The position numbers were made by a program, and so were the translations under genes. This document shows, piece by piece, positions 1-11,400 of a DNA stretch of 61,697 nt; position 1 is the stretch's first letter; every line of letters starts with the position of its first letter. Origin of the DNA: an uncultured Clostridia bacterium (lineage in GTDB: Bacteria > Bacillota > Clostridia > TANB77 > CAG-508); contig CAKOVK010000008.1 of NCBI GenBank assembly GCA_934121925.1, positions 1-61,697 of the forward strand, in the 5' to 3' direction. The notes under the pieces are model-generated. The model did not search any database, was not told the origin of the DNA, and saw only the letters and a program-made list of their open reading frames with translations.

Positions 1-140
1 GTTTGTAAAAATTAATAGTGTTATCTTTGAACAAATTAATGAAAAATAAATTTTTCATTAATCCGACAAAGAATGGGGCAGTTTAAATTTATAGCTCGTT
101 TAACATAGAGCAAATAAAAAGTTAAGCAAATTACAATTTA
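1..140 (-). repeat. MITE-like repeat, copy 1 (truncated by window edge)
   Basis: The reverse complement of this stretch matches 33533-33680 and 44627-44770 closely. The match includes the terminal CAAATTACAATT (127-138) and the internal perfect hairpin ATTAATGAAAAAT/ATTTTTCATTAAT. The window begins inside the element, so the GC-richer half seen in the other copies is missing. No ORF is contained in it. Confidence 0.85.
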
Positions 141-198
141 TCATACGTATTATATCATAAATTTTATTATTTCATAATATTATATTTTAGGTGATTAA

Positions 199-1473
199 AT
201 GGAAACATTAAGTTTAGGTTCAACTGGTCCTATGGTGGAATTGTTGCAAAGTACTTTAATGAAATTAGGATTTTATTCTGGAAATATAGATGGTAATTTT
301 GGTCTTTTAACACAAGTTGCTGTTAGGAGATTTCAAAGAAATTTTGGATTAACCCCAGATGGAGTTGTTGGCTCTTCTACTTGGGATGCACTATTTCCAT
401 ATATAAATGGAAGAACTTCATATACTATAAAGCAAAGCGATACACTGTATAGTATCGCAAATAGTTTTTCTACAACAGTGAATAGAATTATTGTTGCAAA
501 TCCTGGTATTTCACCCAATAATTTGCAAATAGGTCAGCAAATTACAGTTCCTTTTGGAAATATTGTTCCTACAAATATAAGTTATAGTGCAAATATATTG
601 CAACTCAATATTAATGCACTTTCTAGTATATACCCATTTTTAGAGATAGGTTCCATTGGCTCTAGTGTTCTTAATAATTCTATTCCATACATAAGACTTG
701 GAACCGGTGATACAGAAGTTTTTTATAGTGCTTCTATACATGCAAATGAGTGGATTACTTCTCCTTTGCTTATGAAGTTTGTAGAAAATTTTTGTTTAGC
801 ATTAGTTAATAATTCAACTTTATTTGGATACAACGTTAGAAATATTTTTAATGATACCTCTATATATATTGTTCCTATGTGTAATCCAGATGGCGTAAAT
901 TTGGTTACTGGTCAAACAAAGCCTAATTCTAGTATATATAATATTGCTAAAGCTATTGCAAATAATTACCCTTCTATTCCATTTCCTAGTGGTTGGAAAG
1001 CTAATATTCGTGGAATTGACTTGAATTTGCAGTTTCCCGCTGGTTGGGAAGAAGCCAAAAGAATTAAATTTGCACAAGGTTTTACTTCCCCTGCCCCACG
1101 AGATTATGTGGGCTCTGAGCCTTTAGTAGCCCCTGAAGCAATTGCTATATATAATTTTACTAGACTTCATAATTTTAGGCTAACACTTGCATACCACACC
1201 CAAGGCAAAGAAATTTATTGGCAGTTTCAAAATTATGCTACTCAAGAGGCAGAGCAAATTGGTGAAATTTTTGCACAAGTTAGTGGTTATGCTCTAAGTG
1301 AAGTTCCATACAATTCTAGTTTTGCAGGATATAAAGATTGGTTTTTGCAAGAGTATAGAAGGCCTGGATATACAATAGAAGCAGGTCTTGGTGAAAACCC
1401 TCTTCCTATTAGTCAATTTAATGAAATTTATAATGATAATATTGGAATATTAGTTTTAGGAGCAATTTTATAA
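199..1473 (+). CDS. M14 family peptidase with peptidoglycan-binding and LysM domains (gamma-D-glutamyl-diaminopimelate peptidase type)
   Basis: The protein has 424 residues. Residues 1-70 are a PG_binding_1 repeat pair region (LGSTGPMVELLQ, FQRNFGLTPDGVVG). Residues 74-118 are a LysM domain (YTIKQSDTLYSIAN...IGQQITVP). The rest is a zinc carboxypeptidase of family M14. The zinc motif HxxE is in SIHANEW, the third zinc His is in LAYHTQGKE, and the catalytic Glu is in GYTIEAGLG. This order resembles the Bacillus/Lysinibacillus ENP I enzymes that cut the gamma-D-Glu-mDAP bond of muropeptides. No signal peptide is seen, which also fits ENP I, a cytoplasmic or sporulation-related enzyme. The start ATG follows TTAGGTGATTAA. 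It is a single gene ending before a DMT-family gene. The domain call is strong; substrate is inferred from family. Confidence 0.9.
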   Translation: METLSLGSTGPMVELLQSTLMKLGFYSGNIDGNFGLLTQVAVRRFQRNFGLTPDGVVGSSTWDALFPYINGRTSYTIKQSDTLYSIANSFSTTVNRIIVANPGISPNNLQIGQQITVPFGNIVPTNISYSANILQLNINALSSIYPFLEIGSIGSSVLNNSIPYIRLGTGDTEVFYSASIHANEWITSPLLMKFVENFCLALVNNSTLFGYNVRNIFNDTSIYIVPMCNPDGVNLVTGQTKPNSSIYNIAKAIANNYPSIPFPSGWKANIRGIDLNLQFPAGWEEAKRIKFAQGFTSPAPRDYVGSEPLVAPEAIAIYNFTRLHNFRLTLAYHTQGKEIYWQFQNYATQEAEQIGEIFAQVSGYALSEVPYNSSFAGYKDWFLQEYRRPGYTIEAGLGENPLPISQFNEIYNDNIGILVLGAIL

Positions 1474-1583
1474 TTGTTCCTAATTCACAATTGGGTCATC
1501 ATACCTTTTCTTGACACATTTTATTTTTACTGTTATAAATTATAATTGAAAAATTGTTAACACTATAATTGGAGGTAACAACT

Positions 1584-2432
1584 TTGAATTATATTTTATG
1601 GATTATTATATATTTAATTTTTGCTGTTTTTTTTGCTCAAGGTTTTAAAAGTGTAAATAGAGAAATGAAAAATGCATCAGCATTAACTATTTTATTAGAA
1701 TTTTTTACAGCTATTTTTGCATTAATATTATCTCCATTTTTTGCTTTTAAACTTCCTAGTGATGGAACGGTTTATCTTATCGTAGGAATAGTTACTATTA
1801 TTTATGCAGTAACAGATAGATTAAATATAGAGGCTAGATATGGTCTTGACCCTTCTACTTTTAGTATGTTAAAACAATTATCTACTGTATTTTTAGTAAT
1901 ATTTGGATTTATATTCCTTAAAGAAGATTTTGTAATTAAAAGAGTTTTTGGTATAATTTTAATAATTGCATCAAATTTTCTATTGTCTCTAAATAAATCT
2001 GGTAAATTTGAATTTAATAAATATTTTATAATGTCAGTAATTTCAAACTTTTTATTTGCTGTCGCAATGTTTATTAATGTAAATATAGCAAAAAACTTCA
2101 ACATTGGTATTTATACTGTTTTCACTGTACTAATACCAGCATTTATAATTAAAGTATTTAGTAAACTTTCTATAAAAGATTTAAAAAATGAATTTAATTT
2201 ATATAATAAGAAAAAATTTTTATTAGTTAGTTTTTCATGGTGCATTATGCTTATTTCTTCTGTTAAAGCTTACGAATATGGTGATGTATCTGTTGTAGCA
2301 CCACTCTTAACTTTAACAATTATTTTTAATACAATCTATGAATACTTTATAGATAAAGATAAAAAAACATTATATTATAAATTGTTTATTAGCTTATTAA
2401 CAATTCTTGGCGTAATATTAATTAAAATTTAA
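1584..2432 (+). CDS. EamA/DMT-family membrane transporter
   Basis: The protein is about 282 residues and almost entirely hydrophobic, with about ten predicted membrane helices in two halves, as in EamA/DMT permeases. The C-terminal half has the usual segment SVKAYEYGDVSVVAPLLTL, where family members carry a small-residue and proline motif. The TTG at 1584 is preferred because GGAGG at 1571-1575 sits 8 bases upstream. An in-frame TTG at 1569 would place the ribosome binding site inside the gene. Substrate cannot be told from sequence; relatives move amino acids, sugars or nucleosides. It stands alone between the peptidase and a bidirectional terminator region. Confidence 0.8.
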   Translation: MNYILWIIIYLIFAVFFAQGFKSVNREMKNASALTILLEFFTAIFALILSPFFAFKLPSDGTVYLIVGIVTIIYAVTDRLNIEARYGLDPSTFSMLKQLSTVFLVIFGFIFLKEDFVIKRVFGIILIIASNFLLSLNKSGKFEFNKYFIMSVISNFLFAVAMFINVNIAKNFNIGIYTVFTVLIPAFIIKVFSKLSIKDLKNEFNLYNKKKFLLVSFSWCIMLISSVKAYEYGDVSVVAPLLTLTIIFNTIYEYFIDKDKKTLYYKLFISLLTILGVILIKI

Positions 2433-2436
2433 TCTA

Positions 2437-2590
2437 TAGGAAATGAGAAATTTTCTAGTATAGAACAAAGCGACTTTAGTCGCCCTTTGTTCTCGCCGAT
2501 TTGAGTTTCCGAATAAAATGAAGAAATCTCAAAGGCAATAGCGACTATAGCATTTTTTATATACTAGGAAATAAGAAATTTTCTAGTATA
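2437..2590. repeat. Hairpin repeat unit flanked by 26-bp direct repeats
   Basis: Two near-identical 26-bp copies (2437-2462 and 2565-2590, one difference) flank about 100 bp. Inside is a strong hairpin at 2463-2492 with arms GAACAAAG...CTTTGTTC and inner GCGACT/AGTCGC. A second segment (2488-2558) matches the reverse complement of 54763-54832 upstream of mnmE. The copy at 2562-2590 is itself a palindrome (TATACTAG...CTAGTATA). No coding potential is seen. Confidence 0.7.
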
Positions 2591-2594
2591 TAAA

Positions 2595-2637
2595 AAAACA
2601 GATTAAACAATATAAATGATTTAATCTGTTTTTTATT
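2595..2637. terminator. Bidirectional Rho-independent terminator
   Basis: A stem ACAGATTAAA/TTTAATCTGT is flanked by A-runs on the left and T-runs on the right. It can therefore end transcription from both the DMT gene (+) and asnS (-). Confidence 0.85.
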
Positions 2638-2643
2638 TTTAAA

Positions 2644-4038
2644 TTAAAACTCTGCATTTCCTGTAGTTCTTGGGAAAGGAATTACATCTCTTATATTAGA
2701 CATTCCTGTTAAATACATTACCATTCTTTCAAATCCTAGACCAAATCCTGAATGTACAACTGTTCCATATTTTCTTGTATCTAGATATGCTTTATATGTT
2801 TCTTCATTCATTCCTTGTTCTTTAATTTTATTTATTAATACCTCATAGTTTTCTTCTCTTTGACTACCTCCAATAATTTCTCCAACTCCTGGTACTAACA
2901 AATCTACTGCTGCAACTGTTTTTCCGTCTGCATTTTGTTTCATATAAAATGCTTTTACTCCTGCTGGATAGTCTGTAACAAATACTGGTTTTTTATAAAT
3001 TTTCTCTGTTATAAATCTTTCGTGCTCAGTTTGAAGTCCTGCTTCCCATTCTACTGGATATTTAAATTGGTCTTTATATGGAGTTAATAGTTCTATTGCT
3101 TTTGTATATGTTATTCTTTCAAATTCATTATTAACAACATTTTCTAATCTATCTATTAATCCTGGTTCTATAAATTTATTAAAGAATTCCATTTCTTCTG
3201 GAGCATTTTCCATTACATATTTTATAATGTATTTAACCATTGCTTCTGCTACATCCATATTATCACTTAAATCTGCAAAAGCCATTTCTGGTTCAATCAT
3301 CCAGAACTCTGCTGCATGTCTTGGAGTATTAGAATTTTCTGCTCTAAATGTTGGTCCAAATGTATAAATATTTCCAAATGCTGTCGCAAACATTTCTCCG
3401 TTTAATTGTCCACTAACAGTTAAATTTACTGATTTTCCAAAGAAATCTTGTGTATAGTCAACTTCTCCTTGTTCATTTTTTGGGATATTATCTAAATCCA
3501 TAGTTGTTACTTTAAACATTTCTCCTGCACCTTCGCAGTCACTTCCTGTTATTAATGGAGTATGAACATATACAAATCCTTGTTCTTGGAAAAATTTATG
3601 AATTGCATATGCAACTAAAGATCTTACTCTAAATACTGCCATAAAAGTATTCGTTCTAGGTCTTAAATGTGCAACTGTTCTTAAATACTCAAATGTGTGC
3701 CTTTTATTTTGAATTGGATAATCTAAATCTGATGCTCCTAAAATTTCTATTTCTTTTGCATGAATTTCGAAAGGTTGTTTTCCTTCTGGTGTCTCTACCA
3801 AATCTCCCTTTACTAAAATGCTTGAACTTATACTTAGTTTAGCAACATCTTTAAAATTGCTTATTTTATCTTCTTCAAAAATAACTTGAATGCATTTAAA
3901 GAAGCTACCATCGTTCAATTCTATAAACCCAAGTTTCTTTGAATCTCTTATCTGCCTAATCCAACCACAAACACTAATTTCGTTTCCTATATATTCTTTT
4001 GCATTTCTAAAAATTTCTTTAATTTGAGTTCTTTGCAT
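2644..4038 (-). CDS. asnS: Asparagine--tRNA ligase
   Basis: This 464-residue class IIb aminoacyl-tRNA synthetase charges tRNA-Asn in the cytoplasm. The N-terminal OB-fold anticodon-binding domain (about residues 15-100, VCGWIRQIRDSKKLGFIELND) is followed by the class II catalytic core. Motif 2 is seen near FGPTFRAENSNTPRHAAEFWMIEPE. Motif 3 is GFGLGFERMVMYLTG near the C terminus, and the protein ends in RDVIPFPRTTGNAEF as AsnS proteins do. These signatures separate it from AspRS. Length is normal. The start ATG has a GGAGGAATTGCG ribosome binding site. No T-box is seen in the short leader. It converges on the DMT gene across a shared terminator. Confidence 0.97.
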   Translation of the reverse strand: MQRTQIKEIFRNAKEYIGNEISVCGWIRQIRDSKKLGFIELNDGSFFKCIQVIFEEDKISNFKDVAKLSISSSILVKGDLVETPEGKQPFEIHAKEIEILGASDLDYPIQNKRHTFEYLRTVAHLRPRTNTFMAVFRVRSLVAYAIHKFFQEQGFVYVHTPLITGSDCEGAGEMFKVTTMDLDNIPKNEQGEVDYTQDFFGKSVNLTVSGQLNGEMFATAFGNIYTFGPTFRAENSNTPRHAAEFWMIEPEMAFADLSDNMDVAEAMVKYIIKYVMENAPEEMEFFNKFIEPGLIDRLENVVNNEFERITYTKAIELLTPYKDQFKYPVEWEAGLQTEHERFITEKIYKKPVFVTDYPAGVKAFYMKQNADGKTVAAVDLLVPGVGEIIGGSQREENYEVLINKIKEQGMNEETYKAYLDTRKYGTVVHSGFGLGFERMVMYLTGMSNIRDVIPFPRTTGNAEF

Positions 4039-4143
4039 CGCAATTCCTCCACATACATACTAAATATTTATTTTATTTATAAATTTTATCATTAAACATT
4101 ATTTTTATCAATATATAAATGGTATTTTGACATTTTATCTTTT

Positions 4144-5274
4144 TTAAGCTTTTTTGCCAAGTTTTATTTTTATGACTCTTTCTTTTTTGTTTCTTAGAAT
4201 TGTTAAGCTAACTTCATCTCCCACCTTTTTAGTATAAATATAATTTCTAAGTTCACTCATTTTATTTATAGATATATCGTCTATTTTAGTTATAATATCT
4301 CCAACTTTAAGTCCTGATGTTTTACTTGGTCCATCTACAGAAATTTGTGCTATATAAATACCAGAATCGAAATCTATATTAGACTCCAAATATGGTATAA
4401 CTTCTTTATCATATGCAAATAGTCCCAGATAAGCTTCTTCAAAACTTCCGTTTAAAGCAAAACTTTCTAAAATAGGTTTTATAATATTTATAGGTATTGC
4501 AAATCCAATCCCCTCTGCTTCTTTTATTTTTATTGAATTTACTCCAATAACTTCTCCTGTGGCATTTATTAATGGTCCTCCGCTATTTCCTGGATTAATG
4601 GTTGCATCTGTTTGTATTAAGTCTTCCATATATGAAGCTTCATTATTTTCCTCTATTTTTACTGTTCTATTTACGCCACTTATTATCCCAGATGTAACTG
4701 TTCTTTGAAATTCAACTCCTATAGGATTACCTATGGCATAGGTTTTTTCGCCTATTTTTATGTTGTCTGAATCTCCTAAACTTATATAGTTTAGATTAGA
4801 TGCTGATATTTTTACAATAGCTAAGTCTAAATCACTATCTGCCCATGTTACATTACCATTATATACATTACCATTATCTAATGTTACATAACAATTACTA
4901 TATTTATTTCCAGCAACATGCCAATTTGTTAATATATAACCATTTTCAGACACAATCATTCCAGTTCCGAGTCCTAGTTCTGAGGTGCTGTTGTTTAAAA
5001 ATATAGAACTCCCTGTATTTTTTATTTTTGAAATTCCAACAACACATTTAATTGTTTTCTCCAGAATCTTTGTTGTATCCTCTTCTTCTGATTGTATGTC
5101 ACTTTTATTTGAAGATAATTTTATTGCTTTATTTTCCTCTTCTTCTACTGAATACACATCAATATTTGTATACATATCATAAATAAATATACTTGCAGCA
5201 GCAACAATTACAATTAAAATAAAATTTAGAAATATTCTTTTAAATTTACTTTGTCTTTTTTTATATTCGTACAT
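4144..5274 (-). CDS. Membrane-anchored HtrA/DegP-type serine protease with PDZ domain
   Basis: The protein has 376 residues: a short cytoplasmic basic stretch, one membrane helix (about 12-34), a trypsin-like protease domain and a C-terminal PDZ domain (about 275-370). The catalytic triad is visible as His in TNWHV, Asp in DSDLDLAIVKI and Ser in GNSGGPL. HtrA-type proteases degrade or refold damaged envelope proteins outside the membrane. A ribosome binding site AAAGGAG precedes the ATG. It is divergent from the NRPS operon; the shared 200-bp spacer carries the NRPS promoter. Whether it relates to the NRPS product, a possible protease inhibitor, is only conjecture. Confidence 0.93.
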   Translation of the reverse strand: MYEYKKRQSKFKRIFLNFILIVIVAAASIFIYDMYTNIDVYSVEEEENKAIKLSSNKSDIQSEEEDTTKILEKTIKCVVGISKIKNTGSSIFLNNSTSELGLGTGMIVSENGYILTNWHVAGNKYSNCYVTLDNGNVYNGNVTWADSDLDLAIVKISASNLNYISLGDSDNIKIGEKTYAIGNPIGVEFQRTVTSGIISGVNRTVKIEENNEASYMEDLIQTDATINPGNSGGPLINATGEVIGVNSIKIKEAEGIGFAIPINIIKPILESFALNGSFEEAYLGLFAYDKEVIPYLESNIDFDSGIYIAQISVDGPSKTSGLKVGDIITKIDDISINKMSELRNYIYTKKVGDEVSLTILRNKKERVIKIKLGKKA

Positions 5275-5377
5275 ACAAAATCTCCTTTTATAATATCATT
5301 TCCTAAATCTGGTATTTTAATCACACAAATTCCGATTTGTCGAAAATTGTTTGTTTTTATATCTTTGTGTCAAACAG

Positions 5378-5407
5378 TTTACATTAGTTTGTATTTTATG
5401 TTACAAT
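5378..5407 (+). promoter_or_regulatory. Sigma-A-type promoter of the NRPS operon
   Basis: A -35 box TTTACA (5378-5383) and a -10 box TACAAT (5402-5407) are separated by 18 bp. They lie about 70 bases upstream of the NRPS start codon. This also argues against the longer reading frame that begins at 5351. Confidence 0.6.
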
Positions 5408-5476
5408 TTAGTAGAAAGCTTGATTTATAAGCATTTTCGCGATATAAATTTTATAGAAATTATTAAAGGTGATATT

Positions 5477-8400
5477 ATGGAAAAGAAATTGTATAACTTA
5501 ACAAACCCACAAAAGTCTATATGGCTAACAGGTGAGTTCTATAAGGAGACTCCTATCGAAAACATTACCGGTAGCGTAACAATTTTACAAGAAGTGAATT
5601 TTAATGCATTAAAGAGTGCTATAAATTTATTTGTTGAAAATAATGATAGTTTTAAACTAAAATTTACTATGCAAAATAGTACTGTTCAACAGTATGTTGA
5701 TGACTTTATTAACTTTGATGTAGATATAGTTTCAGTTTCTTCTACTAATGATGTAAAGCATTTGGAAAAGCAAATGTCTAATACACAATTTAATGTTTTA
5801 GATAATTTTTTATACAATTTTAAATTATTTAAATTTGAAGATAACCATGGTGGTTTTATTATAACAGCTCACCATTTAATTTCTGATGCTTGGACAGCTG
5901 GTCTTGTTGTTAATGAAATTATGGGTTACTATGAAAAACTAGTTAATTCTCAAGATATTGAAGGAACAAATCCTTCTTACATAGATTATATTTTTTCTGA
6001 ACAAGAATATTTAAATAGTGAAAAATTCAAAAAGGATGAAGAGTTTTGGAATAGCATTTTTGAAACAGTTCCAGAAGTTGCTACAATTCCTTCTATTAGT
6101 GTCGAAAAAGAAAACTCTTCTTTAGAGTGCAAGGCCAAAAGAAAACAGTTTGTTATACCAAAAGAAACTATGCATTTAATTAACGATTTTTGCAAAAAAA
6201 ATAAAGCTTCTGCTTTTAATTTCTTCATGGCTGTTTTTTCTCTTTACATCTCAAGAGTATCTTCATTAGATGATTTTACTATTGGAACTCCTATACTAAA
6301 CAGAGGAAATTTTAAAGAGAAACAAACAACTGGTATGTATATTAGTACAGTTCCTTTTAGAATTTCTATTAATCATGAAAATTCATTTTCGGAATTTTTA
6401 TCAAATATTTCTACCGACTTTTTAAAAATATTTAGACACCAAAAGTATCCTTATCAATATATATTAGAAAATTTAAGAAAAAAAGATAATACAATTCCAA
6501 ATTTATATAATATTCTACTTTCATATCAAAATGTTAGAAGTAATAAACAGTCTGCTGGCATTAATTATGATTCAACTTGGATTGGAAATGACTATATTTC
6601 TGATGATATTGATATTCACCTTTATGATATGAATGATACGGGAAATATAAATATTGCATATGATTACTTAATAAGCAAATATTCTATTGATGATATTTGT
6701 TCTATTCATGCTAGAATTTTACATATTATAAATCAAATTTTAGAAAATGAAACTGTTAAATTAAAATACATTGAGATTGTAACTCCTGATGAGAAGGAAA
6801 AAATATTATATGATTTTAATAATACTTATGCAGATTATCCACGTAATAAGACAATTACTCAATTATTTGAAGAACAAGTAGAAAAAACTCCAGATAATAT
6901 TGCCGTTGTTTTTGAGGATCAAAAATTAACATATAGAGAATTAAACGAAAAAGCTAATAGTTTGGCTTGCTATTTAAGAGAAAATGGAATTGAAAGAAAT
7001 AATATTGTAGGTATTATGGTAAATCGTTCTTTAGAAATGATTGTATCTATTCTTGCTGTTTTGAAAGCTGGTGCTTGCTATATTCCAATAGACCCAGAAT
7101 ATCCTCAAGACAGAATTGAATATATGTTAAGTAACAGTAATGCAAAACTATTATTAACTTTTAAAAAATTGGAAAACAAAGTAACTTTTGATAACAAATT
7201 ATTTGTTGAGCTTGATAATGAATTATACAATTTTAATAAAGATAATTTAATAAATATAAATGAACCTGATGATTTAGCATACATTATATATACTTCTGGT
7301 TCTACTGGAAAACCTAAAGGGGTAATGCTAATTTACAAATCATTATCTAACCTTACTAATTACTGTAATAATTATGTACAATATTTGAGAGAAAATGTTT
7401 ATAGAACAATTGTATCTGTTACAACAGTAAGTTTTGATATATTTATTTTTGAAACATTAGTATCACTTCAAAAAGGATTAAGATTAGTAATTGCAAATGA
7501 ACAGGAACAAACAATTCCTAGATTATTGAATAACTTAATCGAAAAGAACAATATAGAAATAATTCAAACTACGCCTTCTAGAATGCAATTGCTAGTTAAT
7601 AATATTGATGATATTCCATCTCTTTCAAATTTGAAATTTATAACTCTTGCTGGAGAACAACTGCCTATTTCTTTAGTAAATGAACTAAAAGATTTATGTT
7701 CTCCAATTATATACAATGGATATGGACCTAGCGAAACTACTGTTTTTTCAACTTTAACAGATGTTACAAACTATAATCACATTACTATAGGACATCCTTT
7801 ATACAATACACAAGTTTACATTCTAGATACAAATTTAAATGTTTGTCCTATAAACACTCCTGGTGAAATATATATATCTGGTGATGGAGTTGGACTTGGA
7901 TATCTAAACAATGAAAACTTGACAAAAAAAAGTTACCTACTAAATAAATTTTCTAGTAGTACTATAAAACTTTATAAGACTGGTGATTTAGGATATTTTC
8001 AACCTAATGGTGAAATTGTATGTCTTGGAAGATGCGACAATCAAGTAAAAATAAGGGGCCTTAGAATAGAATTAGGCGAAATAGAAAACGAAATAATTAA
8101 CTTTGAGAATATAACTAATTGTATTGTAGTAAAAAAGATTTCTGGAGATGGACATGAGTTTTTATGTTCGTATTTTACATCTACTGCAGAAATTGATTTA
8201 ACAAATCTTAGAAATACTTTACAAAAAAAATTGCCAAAGTATATGGTGCCTCAATATTTTGTTAAATTGGAAAAAATTCCTTACACTCCTAATGGAAAAA
8301 TTGACAGGAAAAGTTTGCCAGAACCAATTATAGAAACTAGATGTAAAAGTATAATTTCACCTAGAAATAATACAGATAAAATATTAATAAAAATATTAGA

Positions 8401-11400
8401 AAATATATTAACAATTAAAAATATTAGCATAACTGATTCTTTCTTTGAATTAGGAGGAGATTCTTTAACAGCTATAAATTTATGTGCAAAAATTTATAGT
8501 GAACTTAGTGTACAAATTTTTGTTAAAGATGTGTTAGAGAATCCTATCATTAAAGATTTGTCTGACGTTATTACTTCAAAATCCGCTTCTTATTCAGACA
8601 GCATAACACATATTACGGATAACAATAGTTCTTATCCTGTTTCTTCTGCTCAAGAAAGAACATATTATGCATCTAATATTGCTGGAAATAGCTCACTTTT
8701 ATATAATATTTCTGGCGGATTACTATTAGATAAGCTTCCTGATATAAAAAAATTAAAAAATGCATTTAATGCGTTAGTAAAAGTTCAGCCTTCTTTGAGA
8801 ACTTATTTTGAAATAGAAAATAATAATGTTGTTCAAAAAATAAAAGATAAACTTGATTTTAATTTAGAATTAGATTCAGACATTATAAATGAAAATAAAA
8901 TTGAAAGTAGATTTTTAGATTTTGTAAAGCCATTTGATTTATCAAAAGCTCCTCTTTTTAGAGCAAGATTATTAGAACTAGATAATGGCAAAGCTTTTTT
9001 AATGATAGATATGCATCATATTATATCAGATGGAACATCTTTATCTATATTAGTTAACAATATTTGTAAATTATACAATGAAGGAGAACTTTCTGAATTA
9101 AAAATAGATTACAAGGATTATTCTGTTTGGGAATCTAATAAACTAAAAAATGGAGGTTTTATATCTGCAGAAAATTATTGGTTAGATCAATTTAAAGATG
9201 ATATTCCTGTACTTAACCTTCCTACAAAAACTAGACCAGCAGTACAATCTTTCGAGGGAAATAAAGTTTATGCTAGCTTTGATAGCACAACTACAAGGAA
9301 AATAGAATCTCTAGCACAAAAATTAGGTGTTACTCCTTATATGATTCTTTTATCAGCTTATTATGTGTTACTATATAAATATTCTTCTCAAGAGGATATT
9401 GTTGTAGGAACTCCTATTGTAAATAGAACATCTAGCGAGCTTTACAATATAGTTGGAATGTTTGTTAATAGTTTACCACTAAAGGTAAAAATAGATAGTG
9501 GTTTAAGTTTCAATGACTTTATTAAAACAATTAAAAGCAAATGTTTAGAAATCTATCATTACCAAGAGTATCCTTTTGATGAATTAGTAAAAAAATTAAA
9601 GATACCTAGAGATACTAGCAGAAATCCTCTATTTGATACAATGTTTATTTATCAGAATAATGGATATTTACCAGTCAATTTTGATGGAATAAGTGCTAAA
9701 TATTATATTCCAGATTTAAAGATTTCTAAATTCGATTTATCTTTAGAAATAGTTCCAAGCGATGATGTTTTTAACATTTCATTTGAATATGCTACGAAAC
9801 TATTTGATGAAGGCTTTATAAAAAACATGTCAACTCATTACATAAATATTGTAAATAGTTTATTAGATAATAATGATATAAAAATATCAGACATATGTGT
9901 ACTTTCTGAAGATGAAAAAAATAAAATCTTATTTGACTTTAATAATACCAAAACAGATTATGATAAAAACAAAACAATATCTCAATTATTTGAAGAACAA
10001 GTTGAAAAAACTCCAGATAATATTGCTGTTGTTTTTGAAAATAATTGTTTAACTTATAGAGAATTAAATGAAAAAGCTAATAGCTTGGCTTACTATTTAA
10101 GAGAGCAGGGAATTGAAAGAAATGACATAGTTGGAATTATGGTTAATCGTTCTTTAGAAATGATTATCTCTATTTTAGCGGTTTTAAAAAGCGGAGCTGC
10201 ATATCTACCAATTGATCCAACTTATCCAAAAAGTAGAATAACTTATATGATAAATGACAGCTCACTAAAGTTATTACTTACACAAAATTCTGTTAAAGAA
10301 CATTTTAATGATCTTCCAAATTCATTGCCAATAGATTTGGTTAACAATACTATTTACTCAAATCCCTGTACAAATCTAGATGTTATAAATTCATGCAATG
10401 ACTTAGCTTATGTAATATATACTTCTGGTTCTACTGGAAAACCTAAAGGAGTTATGATCACTCAAAAAAATGTTAACAACTTTATTCAGGGCACTTTTAA
10501 TACTATTAATTTTAGAGATACAATTGTTTCTGTTACAACTATGTGTTTTGATATTTTTGTATTAGAGTCTCTACTTCCATTAGTAAAAGGATTAAAAGTT
10601 GTTATAGCAACTGAGACAGAGCAAAACATCCCAAAATTTCTTAATAAATTATGTATTGATAACAATGTAAAGATGCTTCAAACTACCCCTTCTAGAATGG
10701 CTTTGCTTTTAAGTGATCCTACTAATTTAGATTTTATTAAAAACCTTTCTGTAATAATGTTAGGTGGTGAGCCTTTCCCTTATAAATTGTTGCAAGAATT
10801 AAAGAATATAACTAACTCTGAAATTTATAATATGTATGGTCCTACTGAAACAACAGTATGGTCTTCAATAAAGAATTTGTCTCAAATCAATTCTATAAAT
10901 ATAGGCAAGCCAATTGCCAATACTCAAATGTACATTTTAGATAAATTCCTTAATGTTTTACCTATAGGTGTTCCTGGTGAATTATATATTGGTGGAGATG
11001 GTGTCTCTAATGGGTATTTAGGCAGAACTAAATTGACATCAGAAAAGTTTATTGTAAATAAATTCATAGAAAATGATACAATATATAATACTGGTGATAT
11101 TGCAAAATGGCTACCTAATGGTGAGATAGACTGCCTTGGTAGAGTTGATTCTCAAGTAAAATTGAGAGGCTTAAGAATAGAATTAGGAGAAATAGAAAAG
11201 CAAATTCTTACATTCCCTAATATTGATAATGTTGCTGTTTGCATAAAGACTGATTCTTCTGAGCGTCAACTTTTGTGTGGATATTTTACATCTAAATTTA
11301 AAATATCCACATCAGAGCTAAAAAACTATTTGAGCAAAGTTTTGCCTGCTTATATGGTACCTGCTTTTTTAACTCAATTAGAATTTTTTAAATATACTCC

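Noticed and set aside
5351..5476. N-terminal extension of the NRPS reading frame
   Set aside because: It overlaps the promoter, lacks a ribosome binding site and does not resemble a C domain start.
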